45,527 nucleotides of DNA, taken from contig CBDCWT010000069.1 in NCBI GenBank assembly GCA_965223305.1, positions 1-45,527 of the forward strand, given 5' to 3'. Position 1 is the first letter of the stretch, and the number at the start of each line of letters is the position of its first letter. Under the pieces are notes generated by a model. The model had not been told where the DNA came from. It worked only from the letters and a program-made list of their open reading frames with translations, and did no database searches. Below are positions 34,381 through 41,730 of the stretch, one piece after another. Both the position numbers and the translations under genes were made by a program. Origin of the DNA: CBDCWT01 sp965223305. Its GTDB lineage: Bacteria > Planctomycetota > Planctomycetia > Pirellulales > Pirellulaceae.

Positions 34381-35760
34381 ATGAAGACAGTCGGCGGCAA
34401 ATTGTTGGTTCTCGCAGTGCTCGCGTCCTGGTCGTGCATTCGAGCCGAAAACGGGCTGGCAGACAATGGATTAACCTCCGGAGAACAGGTGCCGCACTTG
34501 ACCGACGCGCTAACCGGCGGCGTCGCGTGGTACACGCACCTCAACGAGCCGCACGCCGTACACGACGGCCGCAAGACGTACGTCGCCTTCCACGGCGCCG
34601 GCGAGCACAACCTCGACCCATTGGTGCTATGCTACGACCACGCCACGGGCGACGTGGAGGGTCCGGTGAAAGTGGGCGAGAACCCACTCGCTGAGCACAA
34701 CGACTCGCATGGCAATCCCGTCGTCCTCGTAGACAACGAGGGTTACATCCATGTGATATTCGGCGGGCACGGTTACTACCCAGGCGGGCGGATGACGCAT
34801 TGTGTCTCGCAACGCCGCGGGGACATTTCTGCTTGGAGGCGCGTGGACAACATCGATGCCACAGGGACCTACCCGCAGCTCGTGAAGACCTCCGACGGCA
34901 CAATCCACTACTTCTACCGCGCTGAGAACCGCGAAGCAGGCAACCATCGCGGGCACTGGGTGCTGGCGAGTTCAGCCGATCACGGACTCACGTTTGGGGA
35001 ATCGCAGCCCTTGCTGGACGGTGGGCGGAGCCGGGAGGACAGGCGCTATGTGGACGGTCTCTACTACGACGCTTGGTACGCGAGCATCTATTGCGGGGAA
35101 GACGACACGCTCCACGTGATCGCTCACTTCCACCCCTGCGCGCACCCGTTCAAGGACCCTCACCACGCGCAGCGGCGGTTCCACATCTACCACCTCCAGA
35201 AGAAGTCTGGCGATCGGCGCTGGACGAATCTCGGCGGCGACAGGCTCACGCTGCCGCTAACCGTGGAGGAAGCCGATGCCGGCTGCTGCGTGTTCCGCTC
35301 CCCGTTGCTCAAGGGCGACGACATGGAGCAAACGGTGCTGGGGGGGTTCGCGACGGGCCCCGCAGGCGCGCCGCACATTCTGTTTAAGACCGGCACGGGA
35401 AAATGGGCTTCGAGCGACCCGAAATGGCTATTGGCCGTCGGCGACGTGGAGAGTGGCGGCTGGAAAATTAACGAGTCGCCGGTCGGGGGGTGCCTGAGCT
35501 TCGAGCCAGACGGCGCCATGCGGGCCTGGTCCACGACGGTTCACGACTCGTACGACGGGGGGCGGACGTGGAGCCAGGCGGCCGACTTCCGCGCCGTTGG
35601 CCTGACCGGGATCACGCTGGTCCGTGGCGGCCGTGACGCGGCGCGGTTCATCGCGTACGGCAGCGCGCCACTCACCACCCAGGATGGCGCGTCCAAACGC
35701 AAACTCTATCTCTGGGGCAGCAAGGGGTCCGTCTCCCCTGTCGGTCGGAGGGGAAACTGA
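34381..35760 (+). CDS. Exported BNR-4 repeat protein, ulvan-lyase-like
   Basis: This 459-aa protein, from ATG 34381 (MKTVGGKLLVLAVLASWSCI, signal peptide), is followed by a seven-bladed-propeller-type sequence with YVAFHGAGEHNLDPLVLCYD, EHNDSHGNPVVLVDNEGYIH and VIFGGHGYYPGGRMTH. The H-DSHG-P / EGYIHV-FGGHG pattern is that of the BNR-4 group, which includes polysaccharide lyases of the PL24/25 ulvan lyase type as well as sialidase-like glycosidases. No Asp-box of true sialidases is obvious. The upstream frame to 34315 adds a non-signal segment and is ignored. It forms a probable unit with the preceding sulfatase (134 bp apart). Confidence 0.82.
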   Translation: MKTVGGKLLVLAVLASWSCIRAENGLADNGLTSGEQVPHLTDALTGGVAWYTHLNEPHAVHDGRKTYVAFHGAGEHNLDPLVLCYDHATGDVEGPVKVGENPLAEHNDSHGNPVVLVDNEGYIHVIFGGHGYYPGGRMTHCVSQRRGDISAWRRVDNIDATGTYPQLVKTSDGTIHYFYRAENREAGNHRGHWVLASSADHGLTFGESQPLLDGGRSREDRRYVDGLYYDAWYASIYCGEDDTLHVIAHFHPCAHPFKDPHHAQRRFHIYHLQKKSGDRRWTNLGGDRLTLPLTVEEADAGCCVFRSPLLKGDDMEQTVLGGFATGPAGAPHILFKTGTGKWASSDPKWLLAVGDVESGGWKINESPVGGCLSFEPDGAMRAWSTTVHDSYDGGRTWSQAADFRAVGLTGITLVRGGRDAARFIAYGSAPLTTQDGASKRKLYLWGSKGSVSPVGRRGN

Positions 35761-36002
35761 AGGCGGGTCAACTCTATCCTTCGCTCCAAGTCAGTCGCTG
35801 CCGCCGCTGGAGAAAATCCTAAACGTCTGGGTCATTCGACAGGTCGTTGGGCGAGTCCAACTTGCTGGGCACCAAGGTCTTCAGTGATCCCCCACGTGAG
35901 TGGGCACAATGGACGTCATTTTGGCCCGCGAAATTGTGAGATGCCAGAGGCGGCTCGAACGCACAAACCGTCTAGGTGTGTCGGACGAATGGCACTTAGT
36001 CC
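35761..36002. other. Intergenic region with no feature recognised
   Basis: It lies between the BNR-4 gene and the left end of the IS200-type element. Only short frames are present and no strong hairpin was seen. Confidence 0.4.
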
Positions 36003-36012
36003 GTGCTAAACC

Positions 36013-36029
36013 CACGGCCTATGGCCGTG
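36013..36029. repeat. Left subterminal hairpin of the IS200-type element
   Basis: A perfect 7-bp stem, CACGGCC / GGCCGTG, with loop TAT. It is identical to 38210-38226. Confidence 0.85.
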
Positions 36030-36220
36030 CGACGCTGATAGGCTCTGCCGATCCGGCGTGAATAAAATACGCTCCTTCTCCGAGAGCCCCGCTGGGCAAA
36101 GGAGAACGAGCGCATGGAAACGTTCGAATCTTTGTCGCACGTCCGTTGGGAGTGCAAATACCACATCGTGTTTATCCCAAAGTACCGTAGGAAGGTGATC
36201 TACGGCAAGTTGCGTTCTGC

Positions 36221-37817
36221 GTAACCGTTCACGGCAATCTGATTGATCTTGGCCGATTTTCTGTTTTCGGACTATCCTGTTTGGCGTCATGGCGGACGAC
36301 AAACGACAAGCTGGATGTCCTCGTTGCGTTGAATTAGAGGCACGCGTCGCGGCCTTGGAGGTCGAGTTGGCGAAGTCTCGGAAGAATTCGAGCAACTCAT
36401 CCAAGCCTCCTTCCAGTGATATTGTCAATCCTCCCAAGAAGGGTAAGAAGAAGGGTGGCGGTAAGAAGCGAAAGTCCGGTGGCCAACCGGGGCATGAGCG
36501 ACACGAACGAACCCCCTTCACCGAGGATGAGATCGATCAAACCTGGATCTGGTATGACGCTGAGTGCCCCTGCTGTAGCGGCAAACTCGTCGACGTCGAC
36601 GAGCCGCCACGCACGATGCAGCAAGTGGAACTGCCCCCCGTATCCGTTGTCGTCGAGCAGCACGAAGGTCGACCGCAGCGGTGTGCTCGTTGCGACAAGG
36701 TATTCTACCCCAGTTTCCCCGAGGAACTCTGCAAGGCGGGGCTGGTGGGACCAAGGTTGACGGCCTTGGTGGGCTTTCTCAAGGGTGCCTGCCACATGTC
36801 CTTCGGGACGATCCGCAAGTATTTTTGCGACGTGATTGGCGTCTCGATCAGCCGTGGCATGCTTCGCAAACTGGTGGGAAAAGTGGCCGACAGCCTGCTT
36901 GAACCGTACGAAGCCCTGCTAGCCATGTTGCCCAGTGAGGACCGCCTGAACGTGGACGAAACGGGCCACAAGGAGAATGGCCAGCGGATGTGGACCTGGT
37001 GTTTTCGGGCGTATCTTTTCACGGTCTACAAGATTTCGCCCTCGCGTGGCAGTGACGTGCTGCTCGAGGTTCTGGGCAAGGAATTCAACGGCGTGTTGGG
37101 CTGTGACTATTTCAGCGCCTATCGCAAGTACATGAGACTGAATGAGAACGTGCTGTTGCAGTTCTGCCTGGCTCATTTCATTCGCGACGTGAAGTTCCTG
37201 GCTAACCATCCGAACAAGCGGAATCAGGCACATGGACAGCGTTTGTTGATCGATTTGCGAAAGCTGTTTCGCGTGATTCATCGCCGTGACGAATATAGCA
37301 ACGGGCGCACCTTCCAAGCCGCCCTGGAGTCGGCCCGTGACACCTTGGTTTGGAATGCCACGATGGAATCACCTCACACCCAAGAGGCGCTGGCGTTGGA
37401 GGAGCGGTTCTTCCAGCACACCGAGAGCTACTTCCGATTCATCACCGAACCCGGCGTCGAACCAACGAATAACTCAGCCGAACAGGCCATTCGCTTCGTG
37501 GCTATCCATCGGCGAATGACCCAGGGGACACGAAGTCAGGAGGGACGAGCCTGGTGCGAACGGATCTGGACCGTCATTCAAACCTGCAACCAGCAATCCC
37601 GCTCCGTGTTTGAATTCTTATCCGCGGCAGTCACCGCGCATTTTCGATCCGAGAAAGCGCCTTCTCTCGTGCCGATTTCGAACCTTGTGCCGGATACATC
37701 CTAATCCGCGCTTCAGCTTTCATAGCCGACTGAACAATCACTCATGCCTCTCGTCGCCAGCCGCGCCAGCTCCGCACGGCAACGCGAAAAAACTGGCGAA
37801 ATCCCGTGAACGGTTAC
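36221..37817 (+). mobile_element. IS66-family insertion sequence, single-gene type (1597 bp)
   Basis: It is bounded by the 8-bp direct repeat CGTTCTGC (36213-36220 and 37818-37825), the family's usual duplication length. The inverted ends share 14 perfect bases: GTAACCGTTCACGG at the left, and its complement CCGTGAACGGTTAC at the right. It holds only the large transposase gene and lacks the tnpA and tnpB accessory genes of classic IS66. Confidence 0.94.
36289..37704 (+). CDS. tnpC: IS66-family transposase (TnpC)
   Basis: This 471-aa protein begins MADDKRQAGCPRCVELEARV with a leucine-zipper-like stretch, the conserved NSSNSSKPPSSD motif (residues 39-50) and a zinc-finger region (CPCCSGKL ... 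CARCDKVFYP). Catalytic DDE residues lie in NVDETGH, LGCDYFSAYRKY and EPTNNSAEQAIRF. The length is somewhat below classic TnpC (about 500), as in the single-gene subgroup. The gene is intact. Confidence 0.94.
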   Translation: MADDKRQAGCPRCVELEARVAALEVELAKSRKNSSNSSKPPSSDIVNPPKKGKKKGGGKKRKSGGQPGHERHERTPFTEDEIDQTWIWYDAECPCCSGKLVDVDEPPRTMQQVELPPVSVVVEQHEGRPQRCARCDKVFYPSFPEELCKAGLVGPRLTALVGFLKGACHMSFGTIRKYFCDVIGVSISRGMLRKLVGKVADSLLEPYEALLAMLPSEDRLNVDETGHKENGQRMWTWCFRAYLFTVYKISPSRGSDVLLEVLGKEFNGVLGCDYFSAYRKYMRLNENVLLQFCLAHFIRDVKFLANHPNKRNQAHGQRLLIDLRKLFRVIHRRDEYSNGRTFQAALESARDTLVWNATMESPHTQEALALEERFFQHTESYFRFITEPGVEPTNNSAEQAIRFVAIHRRMTQGTRSQEGRAWCERIWTVIQTCNQQSRSVFEFLSAAVTAHFRSEKAPSLVPISNLVPDTS

Positions 37818-38153
37818 CGTTCTGCGATAGGGAGGATTTTGCGGGATCTGTGTCAGCAGAAAGGAGTTGAATTGCTTGAGGGGCACGCGATGCCGGATCA
37901 CGTGCATGCGTGTCTCAAGATTCCGCCGAAATACTCGGTGTCGTTCATAATCGGGTTCCTGAAAGGGAAAAGCGCTGTGCGAGTCCATCGGGAACTGCTT
38001 AACGAGCGGCGAATGACCGGACTCCACTTTTGGGCGCCGGGATATTGGGTGAGCACGGTTGGCCGCGATGAGGCTGCCGTGCGCCGATACATTCGCGAGC
38101 AGGAAAACTGGGACAAGGGACAGGGTCAACTGTTCGAGTAACCTAACCACAAC

Positions 38154-38174
38154 AGCCCCAGCGGGGCTTTCATT
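38154..38174 (+). terminator. Hairpin terminator after tnpA
   Basis: AGCCCC-agc-GGGGCT followed by TTCATT, 13 bp after the tnpA stop. A second GC-rich hairpin (GCCCCGC-ttgg-CGGGGC) follows at about 38183-38199. Confidence 0.65.
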
Positions 38175-38209
38175 ACGTAAACGCCCCGCTTGGCGGGGCA
38201 GGCCAAAGC

Positions 38210-38226
38210 CACGGCCTATGGCCGTG
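38210..38226. repeat. Right subterminal hairpin of the IS200-type element
   Basis: Identical to 36013-36029, with one extra flanking C/G pair. Confidence 0.85.
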
Positions 38227-38263
38227 GTCGATTACTTGTTTGGCTGCGCCGCACATCGATTCA

Positions 38264-38975
38264 CAACGAACACTTGTTCGTTGCAACACAGAAGTTTGAC
38301 TAAAGCGGTGTCACGCTTACCGATCCATTCAGAAAGAAAGTTGACGCATGCCTGCAACAATCATGGTTGTTGCAAAGTTCCGAATCATTTACGTCAGCTG
38401 CGGACATCGAGTTGAAAAAGTAGGAAGGGAACTTCTTCTCGGTGCAACATCGTAATAGGAAGTTGCACGCACTATCGCACCCCTTACGCGGCAACCGGTG
38501 AAGTCAATTGCTGATTGGTTGCCGCGTATCTAGCCTGCGTGCTCGCTCGTGCGAGCAGCTATCTTTTGTGCAACAACCTATTGGTTGTTGCGGCCCGAAT
38601 TCAGAAGGGGTGGATTTCGCTCGCAACACAGCGTGCGCTATACTCTTTAGGTTGTGCTAACCCAGGATCAGCATCTCTATGCGATGCAAAAATCAATAGG
38701 AAGTTGATTCTGGATCGACTGGACCTTCTCGTGCTAGATCTTGTGCATGGCTAATGATGACCTACCCATTCCTGTTGAGCGAATCGCAAACTTGATTCTC
38801 CTCATCCGTGGCCAGCGAGTGATTCTGGATGAGGACCTGGCACGCGTGTACAACGTCTCTACAGCGCGACTAAACCAACAAGTTCGACGAAACATTGAAC
38901 GGTTTCCAGAAGATTTTGCATTTGTTCTTTCAGATCAGGAGTTTGCGGCCTTGATGTTGCAATCTGCAACATCAA
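38264..38975. repeat. Array of perfect hairpins with GCAAC/GTTGC arms
   Basis: Successive inverted repeats: CAACGAACA/TGTTCGTTG (38264-38283, 2-nt loop); TGCAACAA/TTGTTGCA (38353-38374); GTGCAAC/GTTGCAC (38442-38468); TACGCGGCAACC/GGTTGCCGCGTA (38485-38528, 12-bp stem, 20-nt loop); GCAACAACC/GGTTGTTGC (38570-38591); and, inside the ORF6N gene, TTGATGTTGCA/TGCAACATCAA (38951-38975). A further GCTCGC/GCGAGC lies at 38541-38556. The pentamer GCAAC or its complement GTTGC occurs 13 times in these 712 bp; about 1.4 would be expected by chance at equal base frequencies. The region starts 36 bp after the IS200 right hairpin and holds no gene before 38747. Confidence 0.85.
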
Positions 38976-39367
38976 ACACAGGTCGAGGTGGACGACGAAA
39001 GCCGCCTCTTGTTTACTCTGAGCATGGCGTCATCATGGCAGCCAATGTCCTTAGAACTCCGGTCGCGTTGAGGGCTAGGGAGGCAAACGGAGGGCACCTC
39101 TACCTCGACTACACGCTGTACCGGAAGTACCAACCGCGAGGTAAGGTTAGGGCAAGCTCATCGGATCGCTTCTTTGCACGCAATCGGGCATCGCTTCACG
39201 ACACCATTGACCTTGCGGCTGACTTTGTTGCCAAGCATTCGGCTGACCCCAAGGGAGCTGTAGAGGCTGCTCGTGAGCGAAAGGCGGCAGCGACACCTGT
39301 CGCAGAGTTGGTCTCTACCAGTAAAGCCCCAACACCCCTGGTCCTGCCAACAAAACAAGCAGCCTAA
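38747..39367 (+). CDS. ORF6N (KilA-N-related) DNA-binding protein with an unusual C-terminus
   Basis: This protein has 206 aa from ATG 38747. Residues 6-115 are an ORF6N domain (IANLILLIRGQRVILDEDLA-RVYNVSTARLNQQVRRN, FPEDFAFVLSDQEFAAL, YSEHGVIMAANVLRTPVA), known from phage and plasmid antirepressor-like proteins and from bacterial orphans. After VLRTPVAL the usual helical tail is replaced by RAREANGGHLYLDYTLYRKY and SDRFFARNRASLHDTIDLAA-DFVAKHSA, a segment I cannot place; it reads like the end of another gene, suggesting a fusion or a deletion between two genes. The gene lies directly downstream of, and contains part of, the hairpin array. A role in binding those hairpins is conceivable but untested. 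Confidence 0.75.
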   Translation: MANDDLPIPVERIANLILLIRGQRVILDEDLARVYNVSTARLNQQVRRNIERFPEDFAFVLSDQEFAALMLQSATSNTGRGGRRKPPLVYSEHGVIMAANVLRTPVALRAREANGGHLYLDYTLYRKYQPRGKVRASSSDRFFARNRASLHDTIDLAADFVAKHSADPKGAVEAARERKAAATPVAELVSTSKAPTPLVLPTKQAA

Positions 39368-39372
39368 CTGGC

Positions 39373-39525
39373 ATGCGTCGAACCAATTTGCTGTTTGCGT
39401 ACGCAGCACTGCTTGACTTTCGTCGTCGCTACCAACGAGAACGTTTGATCTGTCGGTTTGCCGTATCAACCGCGGTGCTTGTCACCATCTTGGTTGCCTG
39501 GTCATCTGGAGGTCCGTTTAACTGA
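39373..39525 (+). CDS. Possible 50-aa membrane protein
   Basis: ATG 39373 opens a 50-codon frame: MRRTNLLFAYAALLDFRRRY, then QRERLICRF, and a hydrophobic helix AVSTAVLVTILVAW before the stop at 39523-39525. A basic stretch followed by one helix is a credible small inner-membrane protein. No Shine-Dalgarno sequence is visible. It starts 5 bp after the ORF6N stop codon, so it could be translationally coupled to it. Confidence 0.35.
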   Translation: MRRTNLLFAYAALLDFRRRYQRERLICRFAVSTAVLVTILVAWSSGGPFN

Positions 39526-39723
39526 GCATTCAGCGTCTCCGACCACTGCGCTCTGCTTAGATGACGGTAAGTGCTGCGGACGCGGTCTGGTGCCTTTTGG
39601 TGGAACAGCTTCTGAGCAACACCGGTCTGTTTCTCACAGCTGGACACCAACTAGAATGTGCATTAGGCCGGCTCGCCCAGAAATCGACCCACCCCAAAAA
39701 ACACCCAAAGCCCCAAGACAATA
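39526..39723. other. Intergenic region before the serine hydrolase
   Basis: No feature was recognised. Positions 39676-39720 are C/A-rich on the plus strand. Confidence 0.4.
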
Positions 39724-40998
39724 ATGCGCTCCTCAAATTACCGACTATGCACAATCGCACTTGTGGCTGCCGTTCTTCTAAATGCATCGGCTGGCCAGCC
39801 CCATGCCCAGGTAGTCGACTCCGAGGTTTCAGCAGCAGGCATTGAGGACATCCGAGAGTATCTCAATGCACTTGTTGAGTGTGGAGAAGTGCCAGGCCTC
39901 GTGGCGGTTATCGCTCACCGTGACCATATCGTACTCCAGGAGGCAATCGGCACAGCAAGTCAAGAGCCGGCTCGCCCAATCACTAGCGACGCAATCTTCC
40001 GCTTGGCCTCGATGACGAAACCGTTAACCAGTGCTGCTATTCTCCTGTTACGAGACCGAGGGCAACTGAAGCTGACTGATCCTGTGTCGAAGTTTGTTCC
40101 TGAGCTAACAAATCCAATTGTGTTTGGAAAGAATCGTTTGGCCGGGACCCCGATCACGATCCATCATCTACTGACCCATCAGGCCGGGTTCGTTTATCAC
40201 GATTCGGCGTCCATTGGACATCTATACAAAGCGGCGGGCATACAAGCCGGAGTCTGCAGAAGCTCGCGCTCACTCGAGGACAACATTCGTGCGCTGGCAA
40301 AGGTTCCTCTCCTCTTTGAGCCTGGTACGGACATCAACTACGGCATGTCGACCGATGTACTAGGGCTAGTAATTGAACGAGTTACTGGAGTTCGCCTCGA
40401 CAAGTTCATTGAGACCGAAATCTGCCGCCCCTCGGGCATGGTCGACACCCACTTTGTTGTTCCAGATGAGAAGAAGCACCGAGTGGTTGCAGCGTTTATC
40501 GAAGAAGCAGGTCAACTCCGCCAGCTTGGCGATGCGGATTCGCCGGTCCTTCATCCGATCTTTGAAGTCCCAATGTCAGCTGACCATCCTTACTCTCCAG
40601 AGCAGCGATATCTGTCTGGTGGAGGCGGCATGTCTGGGACGGCAACGGACTATCTGAAGTTCTGCCAGATGATCATTGAAAATGGGAGATCTAGAGACAA
40701 GCGGATCCTGTCGCCGTCGTCTATCGCTCAGATGACAAAAAACCAAATCGGGACTCGAACGTTCGGTGAACTTTCCGACGGTACCACGTACAGATTTGGC
40801 TATGGACTTTCCGTCCTTCCCGATGAGTCGGAGTTTGAAGGCGAGAGAGGCTGGGGTGGCATTTGGGGTACTCTATTTCGTATTTCGGTCGTCGATGAGT
40901 GGTCTGCCGTATTGCTAACGCAACGAGTCCTTGACGACTCCTACAACCAGCGAGAAGTGCGATTCACCCAGCTGGTTCGGAATTGCTTCACCGACTAA
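39724..40998 (+). CDS. Exported serine hydrolase (beta-lactamase class C / D-alanyl peptidase fold)
   Basis: This 424-aa protein has a signal peptide (residues 1-29, cleavage near PHAQ). The nucleophile motif SMTK is at residues 96-99 (FRLASMTKPLTSAAILLL), the second motif Tyr is in TDINYGMSTDVLG (about 206), and the third-motif region is RGWGGIWGT near 380. These proteins are mostly esterases or peptidases of unknown substrate; true beta-lactamase activity cannot be claimed. The length is normal, and the gene is complete, unlike the relative at 22730-23090. It precedes the sigma factor gene by 37 bp on the same strand. Confidence 0.88.
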   Translation: MRSSNYRLCTIALVAAVLLNASAGQPHAQVVDSEVSAAGIEDIREYLNALVECGEVPGLVAVIAHRDHIVLQEAIGTASQEPARPITSDAIFRLASMTKPLTSAAILLLRDRGQLKLTDPVSKFVPELTNPIVFGKNRLAGTPITIHHLLTHQAGFVYHDSASIGHLYKAAGIQAGVCRSSRSLEDNIRALAKVPLLFEPGTDINYGMSTDVLGLVIERVTGVRLDKFIETEICRPSGMVDTHFVVPDEKKHRVVAAFIEEAGQLRQLGDADSPVLHPIFEVPMSADHPYSPEQRYLSGGGGMSGTATDYLKFCQMIIENGRSRDKRILSPSSIAQMTKNQIGTRTFGELSDGTTYRFGYGLSVLPDESEFEGERGWGGIWGTLFRISVVDEWSAVLLTQRVLDDSYNQREVRFTQLVRNCFTD

Positions 40999-41035
40999 TA
41001 GCCACACACAGCTGGTCCAGTCCTGGAACTCGAGC

Positions 41036-41599
41036 ATGACCGCAGTCAGCCGAATCTTGTCGCAACTTCGAGAAGGCGAGTCACGCGCTGCCGAGGAGTT
41101 GCTACCCCTCGTTTACGACCAATTGCGCAAGCTTGCACAAGCAAGACTTGCAAACGAACAGCCAGGCCAAACACTGCAGGCAACCGCTCTCGTCCACGAG
41201 GCCTATGTTAGGCTACTCGGCGACGCTGAGAGCGAACACAATGGCTGGGACAGCCGCGCCCACTTTTTCGCGGCCGCGGCCGAAGCAATGCGCCGAATCC
41301 TCATTGAGAGCGCCCGAAGGAAACTAAGCAAGAAGCGTGGTGTTGATTTCACCAGAATTCAACTGAGCGCAGTAGAGCTCTCGAGTCCTGACCGCTCGGG
41401 AAGGCTAGTTGCACTCGACGATGCGCTGAACAAGCTTGAAGAACGCGATCCACAAAAGGCAAAACTCGTCAAACTGCGTTTCTTCGCAGGCCTAACGAAC
41501 CGGGAAGCTGCAAGTGCTCTCGGCATTTCCTCCTCAACCGCAGACCGCTATTGGACTTACGCCAGGGCGTGGTTGCAAACTGAGATGCAATCTTCGTAG
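41036..41599 (+). CDS. ECF-like RNA polymerase sigma factor
   Basis: This sigma-70-family protein has 187 aa from ATG 41036 (MTAVSRILSQLREGESRAAE; the open frame runs upstream into the preceding gene without support). Region 2 covers VYDQLRKLAQARLANEQPGQ and TLQATALVHEAYVRLL, region 4 DPQKAKLVKLRFFAGLTNRE then AASALGISSSTADRYWTYAR-AWL. This wording is that of the planctomycete/acidobacterial ECF group that is usually encoded next to a Ser/Thr kinase, which is exactly the arrangement here (kinase at 41731). Such pairs are thought to respond to phosphorylation signals rather than to anti-sigma factors. Confidence 0.92.
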   Translation: MTAVSRILSQLREGESRAAEELLPLVYDQLRKLAQARLANEQPGQTLQATALVHEAYVRLLGDAESEHNGWDSRAHFFAAAAEAMRRILIESARRKLSKKRGVDFTRIQLSAVELSSPDRSGRLVALDDALNKLEERDPQKAKLVKLRFFAGLTNREAASALGISSSTADRYWTYARAWLQTEMQSS

Positions 41600-41730
41600 T
41601 CGGCGGCGTTGAACCGGGGCCGCGGCAGAATCTGACAAAGATTCCTGAGGTAATCGGGGCGTCGTTTTCGCATTATCGATTAGCGGGGAAGCGCCGCTTC
41701 CAAGAGTCAAGTCTATCGCAGGACGAAGCT
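41600..41730. other. Gap between sigma factor and kinase genes
   Basis: These 131 bp include the possible promoter of the kinase gene. No strong hairpin was seen, so read-through from the sigma factor gene is possible. Confidence 0.4.

Larger units (their letters stand above)
36114..38141 (+). pseudogene. tnpA: IS200/IS605 TnpA (Y1 transposase), split by the IS66 insertion
   Basis: The coding sequence runs 36114-36220 and 37826-38141, 140 codons when rejoined after removing the IS66 element with one CGTTCTGC copy. Piece 1 begins METFESLSHVRWECKYHIVF then IPKYRRKVIYGKLR; piece 2 SAIGRILRDLCQQKGVELLE, MPDHVHACLKIPPKYS (HUH metal site HVH) and RRYIREQENWDKGQGQLFE, with the catalytic Tyr in RRYIREQ. 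AAAGGAG lies 9 nt before ATG 36114. The protein would cut and rejoin single-stranded element ends; as split, neither part has a complete site. Confidence 0.9.
36003..38240 (+). mobile_element. IS200/IS605-type element carrying a nested IS66-type element
   Basis: Both ends carry the same subterminal palindrome, CACGGCC-TAT-GGCCGTG (36013-36029 and 38210-38226), the kind of hairpin recognised by Y1 transposases. There are no inverted terminal repeats or target duplication, as usual in this family, so the outer boundaries are approximate. The tnpA gene inside is interrupted at 36221 by an IS66-type element. Confidence 0.85.

Noticed and set aside
38264..38975. Integron attC sites
   Set aside because: The arms share AAC...GTT but do not fit RYYYAAC/GTTRRRY, the stems are too short and no integron integrase is present in the window.
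38747..39367. Prophage indicated by the ORF6N protein
   Set aside because: No other phage gene (integrase, terminase, portal, capsid, lysis) is present nearby.
39724..40998. Antibiotic-resistance beta-lactamase
   Set aside because: The SxxK and Tyr motifs show only the fold; the exported esterase/peptidase-type serine hydrolases share them, and no ampR-like regulator is present.
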